A stretch of DNA of 64,000 nt from Lucinisca nassula (taxonomy: Eukaryota > Mollusca > Bivalvia > Lucinida > Lucinidae). Within the stretch, counting starts at the first letter, position 1, and the number at the start of each line of letters is the position of its first letter. The notes beneath the pieces are model-generated. The model ran no database searches, was not told where the DNA came from, and was given only the letters and a program-made list of their open reading frames with translations. Made by a program: the position numbers and the translations under genes. The stretch is taken from NCBI GenBank assembly GCA_963580285.1, contig OY757011.1:101586316-101650315 (forward strand), in the 5' to 3' direction. Of this stretch, positions 48,477 through 60,400 are shown piece by piece.

Positions 48477-51400
48477 ACTATTTTTATCAATAAAAGAACA
48501 AAATAAAAATTGAAACACCGACTCTACCATTTTCAATTTCCGACCCTACCCAGTGACGTCTTTGCATTTTCCCAAAATAATTTCACATTTTAAGTACATT
48601 TTTGTAGTTTTTGGCATTTAGTACCTTCCAAAATACAGAGCTGACATTTTGGAACATCTAAAATGAATTAAGATATACAGTGCAAGTCTCAACATGACCA
48701 TTTTATTAACAAAAAAAACAAGAGGGCCATGATGGCCCTGGATCGCTCACCTGATCCATAGTGTAACAAGTGGGCCCCAGAGAGGGCCATTATTGGCCCC
48801 AGGGCTTTAATGTGCATAATATTGAGGGAGGTCTTAAAGGTGAAGCTTCATACCAAACATCAACAAAGGCTATAATTTGAACAATCTTGGCAAAGGTCCA
48901 CTAGATGAAGCTACACATCAAATATCAAAGACCTGGGCCTAGCGGTTTCAGAGAAGAAGATTTTTAAAGATTTTGCCTCTATAAGCCTATGTAAAACCAA
49001 AGGGCCCCGGGACGGGGGCATTTTTTGCCCCAGCACTTTAATATGAACAAGCTTGGTAGGGGTCCACTAGATGAAGCTTCATACCAAATATCAAAGACTT
49101 GAACAATCTTGGTAGGGGTCCACTGGGGGGGGGGGGGGGGGGCATTTTTGGCCCCAGCACTATAATTTGAACAATCTTGGTAGGGGTCCACTAGATGAAG
49201 CTTCATACCAAATATCAAAGACCTGGGCCTTGTGGTTTCAGAGAAGAAGATTTTTAAAGATTTTCCCTATATAAGCCTATGTAAAACCAAAGGGCCCCGT
49301 GGCGGGGGCATTTTTTGTCCCAGCAATAAAATTTGAACAATCTTGGTAGGGGTCCACTAGATGAAACTTCATACCAAATATCAAAGTCCTGGGCCTTGTG
49401 GTTTCAAGGAAGAAAATTTTTAAAGATTTTCCCTATATAAGCCTATGTAAAACCAAAGGGCCCCGGGGCGGGGGCATTTTTGGCCCCAGCACTATAATTT
49501 GAAAATCTTGGTAGGGGTCAACTAGATGAAGCTTCATACCAAATATCAAAGACCTGGGCCTTGTGGTTTCAGAGAAGAAAATTTTTAAAGATTTTCCCTA
49601 TATAAGCCTATGTAAAACCAAAGGGCCCCGGGGCGGGGGCATTTTTGGCCCCAGCACTATAATTTGAACAATCTTGGTAGGGGTCCACTAGATGAAGCTT
49701 CATACCAAATATCAAAGACCTGGGCCTTGTGGTTTCAGAGAAGAAGATTTTTAAAGATTTTCCCTATATAAGCCTATGTAAAACCAAAGGGCCCTGGGGC
49801 GGGGGCATTTTTGGCCCCAGCACTATAATTTGAACAATCTTGGTAGGGGTCCACTAGATGAAGCTTCATACCAAATATCAAAGTCCTGGGTCTTGTGGTT
49901 TCAGAGAAGAAGATTTTTAAAGATTTTCCCTATATAAGCCAATGTAAAACCAAAGGGCCCCGTGGCGGGGGCATTTTTTGTCCCAGCAATAAAATTTGAA
50001 CAATCTTGGTAGGGGTCCACTAGATGAAACTTCATACCAAATATCAAAGTCCTGGGCCTTGTGGTTTCAGAGAAGAAAATTTTTAAAGATTTTCCCTATA
50101 TAAGCCTATGTAAAACCAAAGGGCCCCGGGGCGGGGGCAGTTTTGGCCCCAGCACTATAATTTGAACAATCTTGGTAGGGGTCCACTAGATGAAGCTTCA
50201 TTCCAAATATCAAAGACCTGGGCCTTGTGGTTTCAGAGAAGAAGATTTTTAAAGATTTTCCCTATATAAGCCAATGTAAAACCAAAGGGCCCCGTGGCGG
50301 GGGCATTTTTTGTCCCAGCACTAAAATTTGAACAATCTTGGTAGGGGTCCACTAGATGAAGCTTCATACCAAATATCAAAGTCCTGGGCCTTGTGGTTTC
50401 AGAGAAGAAGATTTTTAAAAAATTTCCCTATATAAGCCTATGTAAAACCAAAGGGCCCCGTGGCGGGGGCATTTTTTGTCCCGGCACTAAAATTTGAACA
50501 ATCTTGGTAGGGGTTCACTAGATGATGCTTCATACCAAATATCAAAGTCCTGGGTCTTGTGGTTTCAGAGAAGAAGATTTTTAAAGCTCTTCCCTATATA
50601 AGCCAATGTAAAACCAAAGGGCCCCAGAGCGGGGGCATTTTTGGCCCCAGCACTATAATTTGAACAATCTTGGTAGGGGTCCACTAGATGAAGCTTCATA
50701 CCAAATATCAAAGACCTGGGCCTTGTGGTTTCAGAGAAGAAGATTTTTAAAGATTTTGAATATATAAGCCTATGTAAAACCAAAGGGCCCTGGGGCGGGG
50801 GCATTTTTGGCCCCAGCACTATAATTTGAACAATCTTGGTAGGGGTCCACTAGATGAAGCTTCATACCAAATATCAAAGACCTGGGCCTTGTGGTTTCAG
50901 AGAAGAAGATTTTTAAAGATTTTGAATATATAAGCCTATGTAAAACCAAAGGGCCCTGGGGCGGGGGCATTTTTGGCCCCAGCACTTTAATTTGAACAAT
51001 CTTGGTAGGGGTCCACTAGATGAAGCTTCATACCAAATATCAAAGTCCTGGGTCTTGTGGTTCCAGAGAAGAAGATTTTTAAAGATTTTCCCTATATAAG
51101 CCAATGTAAAACCAAAGGGCTCCGTGGCGGGGGCATTTTTTGTCCCAGCAATAAAATTTGAACAATCTTGGTAGGGGTCCACTAGATGAAACTTCATACC
51201 AAATTTTTAAAGATTTTCCCTATATAAGCCTATGTAAAACCAAAGGGCCCCGGGGCGGGGGCAGTTTTGGCCCCAGCACTATAATTTGAACAATCTTGGT
51301 AGGGGTCCACTAGATGAAGCTTCATTCCAAATATCAAAGACCTGGGCCTTGTGGTTTCAGAGAAGAAGATTTTTAAAAATTTTCCCTATATAAGCCTATG

Positions 51401-54400
51401 TAAAACCAAAGGGCCCCGTGGCGGGGGCATTTTTTGTCCCGGCACTAAAATTTGAAAAAATCTTGGTAGGGGTTCACTAGATGATGCTTCATACCAAATA
51501 TCAAAGTCCTGGGTCTTGTGGTTTCAGAGAAGAAGATTTTTAAAGCTCTTCCCTATATAAGCCAATGTAAAACCAAAGGGCCCCGGAGCGGGGGCATTTT
51601 TGGCCCCAGCACTATAATTTGAACAATCTTGGTAGGGGTCCACTAGATGAAGCTTCATACCAAATATCAAAGACCTGGGCCTTGTGGTTTCAGAGAATAA
51701 GATTTTTAAAGATTTTCCCTATATAAGCCTATGTAAAACCAAAGGGCCCCGTGGCGGGGGCATTTTTTGTCCCGGCACTAAAATTTGAAAAAATCTTGGT
51801 AGGGGTTCACTAGATGATGCTTCATACCAAATATCAAAGTCCTGGGTCTTGTGGTTTCAGAGAAGAAGATTTTTAAAGCTCTTCCCTATATAAGCCAATG
51901 TAAAACCAAAGGGCCCCGGAGCGGGGGCATTTTTGGCCCCAGCACTATAATTTGAACAATCTTGGTAGGGGTCCACTAGATGAAGCTTCATACCAAATAT
52001 AAAAGACCTGGGCCTTGTGGTTTCAGAGAAGAAGATTTTTAAAGATTTTCCCTATATAAGCCTATGTAAAACCAAAGGGCCCCAGGGCGGGGGCATTTTT
52101 GGCCCTAGCACTATAATTTGAACAATCTTGGTAGGGGTCCACTAGATGAAGCTTCATACCAAATATCAAAGACCTGGGCCTTGTGGTTTCAGAGAAGAAG
52201 ATTTTTAAAGATTTTGAATATATAAGCCTATGTAAAACCAAAGGGCCCTGGGGCGGGGGCATTTTTGGCCCCAGCACTATAATTTGAACAATCTTGGTAG
52301 GGGTCCACTAGATGAAGCTTCATACCAAATATCAAAGTCCTGGGTCTTGTGGTTTCAGAGAAGAAGATTTTTAAAGATTTTCCCTATATAAGCCAATGTA
52401 AAACCAAAGGGCTCCGTGGCGGGGGCATTTTTTGTCCCAGCAATAAAATTTGAACAATCTTGGTAGGGGTCCACTAGATGAAACTTCATACCAAATTTTT
52501 AAAGATTTTCCCTATATAAGCCTATGTAAAACCAAAGGGCCCCGGGGCGGGGGCAGTTTTGGCCCCAGCACTATAATTTGAACAATCTTGGTAGGGGTCC
52601 ACTAGATGAAGCTTCATTCCAAATATCAAAGACCTGGGCCTTGTGGTTTCAGAGAAGAAGATTTTTAAAGATTTTCCCTATATAAGCCAATGTAAAACCA
52701 AAGGGCCCCGTGGCGGGGGCATTTTTTGTCCCAGCACTAAAATTTGAACAATCTTGGTAGGGGTCCACTAGATGAAGCTTCATACCAAATATCAAAGTCC
52801 TGGGCCTTGTGGTTTCAGAGAAGAAGATTTTTAAAAATTTTCCCTATATAAGCCTATGTAAAACCAAAGGGCCCCGTGGCGGGGGCATTTTTTGTCCCGG
52901 CACTAAAATTTGAAAAAATCTTGGTAGGGGTTCACTAGATGATGCTTCATACCAAATATCAAAGTCCTGGGTCTTGTGGTTTCAGAGAAGAAGATTTTTA
53001 AAGCTCTTCCCTATATAAGCCTATGTAAAACCAAAGGGCCCCGGAGCGGGGGCATTTTTGGCCCCAGCACTATAATTTGAACAATCTTGGTAGGGGTCCA
53101 CTAGATGAAGCTTCATACCAAATATCAAAGACCTGGGCCTTGTGGTTTCAGAGAAGAAGATTTTTAAAGATTTTCCCTATATAAGCCTATGTAAAACCAA
53201 AGGGCCCCAGGGCGGGGGCATTTTTGGCCCCAGCACTATAATTTGAACAATCTTGGTAGGGGTCCACTAGATGAAGCTTCATACCAAATATCAAAGACCT
53301 TGGCCTTGTGGTTTCAGAGAAGAAGATTTTTTAAGTTTTTGGTGAAAAAAATTTATTTTTGGCTCCTGTGACCTAGATGTGCAACGGACCGGAACCATTT
53401 GAACAACTTTGAAAGGGGACCACCTAAGGATCATTCCTGTGAAGTTTGGTCAAAATCCGATCAGTGGTTTAGGAGGAGATGTCGTTTAAAGAAATTGTTT
53501 ACGCACGCACGGACGGACGGACGCACGCACGACGGACAAAAAAGTGATCCCAAAAGCTCACCTCGTCACTACGTGACGGTGAGCTAAAAACATGCACAAA
53601 AAAACAACAAGAGGCCCCATAGGGCCCAGAATCGCTCACCTGAGTATCAGTGTCTCTAGTGCATTCTTGGCCCAAGGGCTATAATTTGAATAAACTTGGT
53701 AGCGGTCCACCAGATAAGGCTTCAGAACAAATATCAAAGACCTGGGCCTTCTGGTTTCAGAAAAGAAGATTTTTAAAGGATTTCCTATATATATATATAT
53801 GTCTTTGTAAAACTAGTGGGTCCCAGCGCAGGGACATTTTTGGCCCAAAGGCTATAATTTGAACAACCCCGGTAGAGGTCCAGTAGATGAAGCTTCATAC
53901 CAAATATCAAAGACTTGGGCCTGGTGTTTTCAGAGGAGATTTTCTAAAGGTTTTCCCTATATAAGCCTATGTAAAACCAAAGGGCCCCAGGGCAGGGGCA
54001 TTTTTGGCCCCAGCACTATAATTTGAACAATCTAGGTAGGGGTCCACTAGATGAAGCTTCATACCAAATAGCAAAGAGCTGGGCCTTGCGGTTTCAGAGA
54101 AGAAGATTTTTAAAGATTTTCCCCATATAAGCCCATGTAAAACCAAAGGGCCCTGGGGCAGGGGCATTTTTGGCCCCAGCACTATAATTTGAACAATCTT
54201 GGTAGGGGTCAACTAGATGAAGCTTCATACCAAATATCAAAGACCTGGGCCTTGTGGTTTCAGAGAAGAAAATTTTTAAAGATTTTCCCTATATAAGCCC
54301 ATTTAAAACCAAACGGCCCCAGGGCTGGGGCATTTTTGGCCCCAGCACTATATTTTGAACAATCTTTGTAGGGGATTACTAGATGAAGCTTCATACCAAA

Positions 54401-57400
54401 TATCAAAGATCTGGGCCTTGCAGTTTCAGAGAAGATTTTTAAAGATTTTCTATATGTAAGCCCATGTAAAACCAAAGGGCCCTGGGGCGGGGGCATTTTT
54501 GGCCCCAGCACTTGAATGTGAACAGCACTTGAATGTGAACAATCTTGGTAGGGGTCCACTAGATGAAGCTTCATACCAAATATCAAAGATCTGGGCCTTG
54601 CGGTTTCAGAGAAGAAGATCTTTTAAAGATTTTCCCCATATTAGCCCATGTAAAACCAAACAGCAGGGGCATTTTTCATCCCAGCACTATAATTTGAACG
54701 ATCTTGGTAGAGATCCACTAGATGAAGCTTCATACCAAATATCAAAGATCAGGGCCTTGCGGTTTCAGAGAAGGTTTTTAAAGGTTTTCCCTATATGAGC
54801 CCATGTAAAACCAAAGGGCCCGGGGTGGGGGCATTTTTGGCCCCAGCATTAAAATTTGAACAATCTTGGTAGGGGTCCACTAGATGAAGGTTCATACCAA
54901 ATATCTAAGACCTGGGCCTTGCGGTTTCAGAGAAGAAGATTTTTAAAGATTTTCCCTATATAAGCCCATGTAAAATCAAAGGGCCCAGGGGTGGAGACAT
55001 TTTTGGCCCCAGCACTATATTTTGAACAATCTTGGTAGAGGTCCACTAGATGAAGCTTCATACCAAATATCATAGATCTGGGCCTTGCGGTTTCAGAGAA
55101 GAAGATTTTTAAAGATTTTCCCTATATAAGCCCATGTAAAACCAAAGGGCCCCGGAGCGGGGGCATTTTTGGCCCCAGCACTTTATTTTGAACAATCTTG
55201 GTAACGTCCACTAGATGAAGCTTCATACCAAATATCAAAGATCTGGGCCTTACGGTTTCAGAGAAGAAGATTTTTAAAGATTTTCCATATCTAAGGCCAT
55301 GTAAAAACCATAGGTCCCCGGGGCAGGGGAATGTTTGGCCCCAGCACTATAATTTGAACAATCTTGGTAGGGGTCCACTAGATGAAGCTTCATACCAAAT
55401 ATCAAAGATCAGGGCCTTGCGGTTTCAGAGAAGAAGGTTTTTAAAGGTTTTCCCTATATAAGCCCATGTAAAACCAAAGGGCCCCGGGGCGGGGGCATTT
55501 TTGGCCCCAGCACTATAATTTGAACAATCTTGGTAGGGGTCCACTAGATGAAGCTTCATACTAATTATCAAAGACCTGCGCCTTGTGGTTTCAGAGAAGA
55601 AGATTTTTTAAGTTTTCTGTGGAAAAAGTCTATTTCTGGCTCCTGTGACCTAGATGTGCAATGGACCAGAACCATTTGAACAACTTTGAAAGGGGACCAC
55701 CTAAGGATCATTCCTGTGAAGTTTGGTCAAAATCCGATCAGTGGTTTAGGAGGAGATGTCGTTTGAAGAAAAAGTTTACGGACGCACGCACAGACGCACG
55801 ATGGACAAAAAGTGATCCCAAAAGCTCACCTCGTCACTACGTGACAGGTGAGCTAAAAACACATAAAAAAATATAGGCCCGACTCTGTTTTTTTTTCGGG
55901 AGAAAAAATAAAACAACAAAAAAAAGTTTCTCCTAATTACCGACTAAAATTTTTTTCAGTCTTAGCAAGTCTTAAATCATACCAGATGTTCATAATTAAG
56001 CCTTGAAAATTCAATTCAAATTAATTCAAACAAATCAGCTACACCCAGGAGCCTTGGACCTTGAAATATCGAGATTCTACTGAGGCTGTTAGATGGAACA
56101 AAACGCTTGTGTTCTTTGTCCAATGGTACATACCTTTCCGTCTCCCACTTGCACTGAAACACTTCTTGTTGTGATTTGCTGCAAAAGATGGAAGTCAATG
56201 TAGATTACATTCATTACGAAAACATATCTTTACAAATACATTGCACTTTTATCGCCGATATTATCAAATATTTTAAGATGAAATACTGTGATATTTTTCT
56301 TATTTCTGCTCAAAATATAGATTGTGGGCACTCGTTAGAACCGCCTCATCTTTCTGATGAGGCGGTTCTAACGAGTGCCCACAATCAATATTTTGAGCAG
56401 AAATAAGAAAAATAAGGTTTACCCCTGTAAACCCCAGTTTTACGGTATAATAGTGGGGTTCAAGGGGGTCAAAATTATATAGGTGTGTTTTAGTGATGGT
56501 TGCTACAATCATTACCATAAAAATCCTAAAAATTTAGACACACTGAGGACTTGCTGTTATTCTCCTACAATTTTAACAAATTTATTACATGATCCAAACG
56601 GTGCAGATGGAATGGCAAACGGTTTAGACCCTGATCAGACTACAGGAGCAGTCTGATCTGGGTCTGTACTGTTTGCTAAGACCTATCTGTCCCACGGTGC
56701 GGTAATTAGGGCGAATACGGTATACATTTTTGGGATCCATCTTGACACCGTCTTATATCCATATCTGTGTTATAATGAACCGCAATATAATGAGGTTGCG
56801 GTGTACCTAAGCCAGGTTACAGTAAAACCTACATGACTGTTTTGTTTTGTTTGATTTGAGGTTTAACGTCCCCGTCAACACTGTAAAGGTGATTTTGGAG
56901 ACGTTGCTTCCAATTTTGTGGGACTTTTACCCGACATTGAGATGAAATGACAGCTCAAGCCCTGTCGCCCAATGAAACCAATTAGTTTATTAGCATGGAC
57001 AGTCCGCCTCGCACCGCGTGCAATCGTTTAGCCTTTAAACAAGATTATTTCATCATATGTTGGACGGGAACTAATGCAAATATAAGAAATATAGGTAATT
57101 TATTTAACATTCATTGAATTATGTTGTTCATACTTCAATGAGCACCAGAGAAAGTGATCAGTGGGTCAGGAATACCCCTGGCCAGCGCCACCCTCTGATA
57201 TATCTTTCGAGCTATATGTAATATGAATGAAGAAATATGCTTGTAAAAGCTAAACAAAACGAACAATTTCTAAATGGACCAAGGGAGTGAGGGCATCAAA
57301 GTTACTGAAGGGGTGGGGGCATCAATGTTACTGAAGCAGCAGGGTGGGGTATGCATCAATGAAATCTTTGGACTGGTATGCAACATCGATCCAAGTATCA

Positions 57401-60400
57401 AATGAATTTGTCTTAGAGTTTTGAACATACAGGCATCTATAAAATTTGTCATAAAACTTTAACCAAATGTAAAATACCTAAGTCTGTGACCTTGACCTCT
57501 TTAGACCTTGAAATCTTTAGACCAATATGTAAATTCAGTGGAAGTATCAACTTAATCTATCATATGGTTCAGAAGATACAATCTCTTAGAAACTTTGACG
57601 TAAAACATTAACCAAAATGTTAACCGACGGACTTCTGTCTTTAATCACAATAATCTTCCCAGCCTAATAGCAGATAGTCTGTTTTTTTTGTTTGTTTGTT
57701 TGTTTTTTTTTTTGTTTTTTTCCGAATCCTGCAAAAACTTGTATGTGAGGAAGCAGCATGTCAATTTTCTGGCATCAAAAATGCTTGATATATTGACTTC
57801 ACAAAGCTGAAACCACTTGATGTATTCAGCAAGGCAAGTTACTTTGTTAGAAATCATATCTGGCTGATTAAAACTGAATGAGTTATGCTTGCAATTGTTC
57901 CTTTTGACTGCCACACCAAAGATCACAATCAAGTTGCAAGAAATGCTATGTTCTCAATCCTCTGTCACTGACATGCTACATGTTCAGATAAGATTGAAAC
58001 CACAGATGCGTTCAACAATCCAGGCACTCGCCGAGCGTCCACTTTGTTGCCTACAGAATATAAGAAACAAAGTCAGCGCTTGGTGAGCATCCGCGTTGTT
58101 GTACGTGCCTCAGCCTGGACAAATACATAGAACCCTTTTTATAAAAACAGTATTTGTACCCAAACTTTTTGTCATTATACAGCAATTGTCGCGATATATA
58201 AATCCCAATAAGGAGTAGTGCAACAGGTAATAGCGAGTGATTTTCTGCTAATGATACTCTCTCCAAGAAGAAGATGTTGTGGACGTTAGAATTGTATCGC
58301 CTTGCCTATTCTAACAAATATCGACAATAGGGGCAAGTATAACAAATAGCTACAACATAAATATGTTTCTTAGACTATTAAAAATAGTCTTGAACTTCTC
58401 CATAAAGCTCTAATCTTAACCCTTTTTGTACCAAATGGAATCTTCCTCCTTATATATTCCAGGAGTCCATTTCAAAATTTAGGGGTGTCAGGTTGTGTTT
58501 TCTTCCAACTGATTAGGAAAATGGCTGAACTTTTTGCAAACAGTGTAGGCCCTGATCAGAGGCCGCGTTCTGCAGCGTCTAGAACGCGGCGTCTGATCTG
58601 AGCCTGCACTGTTTGCCAGGGTACCCGTTTTCGGGTTTCTGGTGAGTGAGTGAGTGTTTCAGTTTTACGTCCCACCAACAGCTAAGGTCATATGGAGACG
58701 GGACCTCGGTTTAAAGACTCATCCGAAAGTCTGGAGAAGCCCGGGATCGAACCTGCGACCCCTGGTTTACATGGCGAGTAGCGTAACCACTCGACCATGG
58801 AGGCTTCTTTGGGGTTTCTGGTACTAAATGGGTTAAGCAAGTTATAACAAGTTTTGCTGTTATATACTCTCGGTATATAGAGGGTTGACTGTACATGAGT
58901 GCATTGAGATCAGAGGAACAGTGTGTGTGTGTGTGTGTGAATTCGGGTTTAACGTCGCTTTCAACAATTTTTCAGTCATATCACGACGGTGTCTGGTTGC
59001 GACAGGGAGCTCAATGCTCACATTTATAGTGCTGCCTCACTGAAGTATCATGTCCCAGACACATTACATGATACCACACCCAGTCACATTATCCTGACAC
59101 TGGATCGACCAGTCCTAGCTCTACCCCGTAAATCTGAGTGCCAAACGAGGAGCAGCTAGTACCATTTTTAACGACTTTGGTATGTCGCGGCCCGGGGTCG
59201 AACCCCAGACCTCCCGTTCCCCGGAGCGGACACTCTACCAACTGAGCTATCGGGGCCGGTATCAGAGGAACAGATAAGCTTTTATTTGGAATTGGATAAT
59301 ACCCACTATACTAAACTTTAATTGGGTATTTGAAGAAATGATTGGGTATCTCAGGTGTTGTTACCCACAGAATTTGAACTGACTGTTACCCACTGAATTT
59401 GAAATTACTGGGTAATGTACTTTCACACTTATCGTTAGAGCTTACTTTCAGCTTCGCGAAGGCTTAAATGCATCTATGTTTTGTACTTAAATAGTTCTGT
59501 TCGTCCCTTGTGTTTGTAAAAAGCAAGAAACGCTAAGGCCAGCATTATGACTGACAATACTGGACAGGTTATAAAATAGAACAGAAAGATTTGAATTTTT
59601 AAGATTTATATGCAAGTATGGCAGTATCTATTGGCCCAATAATTGGGCATCTTTGATTTTTATTTTGGTTTTGTTACCCTTCAAGTTATTTTATAATTGG
59701 GTATTCTTTTAATTTTATTGGGTATTTATGCAAATACCCTGCTCAGGGGTGTAAAATTTCCTTGAAACTTACTCGCCCTTATGGTCCAAATTTTTTCATT
59801 TAGATGCTAAAAATGAAGAAAAAGTGAAGAAAGTTTTGAAAAACTCACTCACCCTGCGATAATATTTACTCGCAAATGCGAGCGGGCGAGTGGAATTTTA
59901 CACCCCTGCTGCTTATCTGTTCCTCCGGAAATGGTACTAAATGAAGGCTTCTTGCTTTTTGAATATAGCGAGCTAAAAAAAAACTTTAAGAGCTTTCTGG
60001 CTATAGTGAGGTATCCTGCAGGTATCCAGCCAAGTCGGCTAAAAACATGATGGGAGTCTGTGATAAACGTTTTCAGTAATGAGTACCAAATTACATGTAC
60101 TTACCTTTAAGGCTGCCGTGGCTGCTTTTCTCTTTTCATGTTTCATATTCAAGAGAGTAACATCAGTGACCTTGACCTGAAGTTCTTTCACCTGTGACTT
60201 CCACTGTTCATTGCTGATCTGCAAGTCCTTCACTTTTTGAGACAGTTGGCCAATCACAGTTTCTCGCTGAGTTGCAAGGTATGTTTCAACACGTTCTTTG
60301 ATTAATTCCTCCAACTCCTTATGAAATACATGAAGATAGCATTTACTTATTATCCCGATTTGAAATACAGAATCTATATATATAGAGGCAATAAAATGAA

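Noticed and set aside
50565..54586. Many 70-110-codon ORFs in the 165-bp arrays, all with similar peptides
   Set aside because: They follow the repeat unit, shift with each indel and appear on both strands; there is no start context or independent conservation. They are by-products of the tandem repeat.
57950..58051. Possible extra ATF7IP exon after an acceptor at 58,052
   Set aside because: The only open frame is not compatible with the phase-0 junctions of the flanking exons and no donor keeps the frame.
39770..59260. Three tRNA-like sequences with A and B boxes (39.8, 58.8 and 59.2 kb)
   Set aside because: Each heads a longer unit with a simple-repeat or A-rich tail and exact target duplications, so they are SINEs, not tRNA genes.
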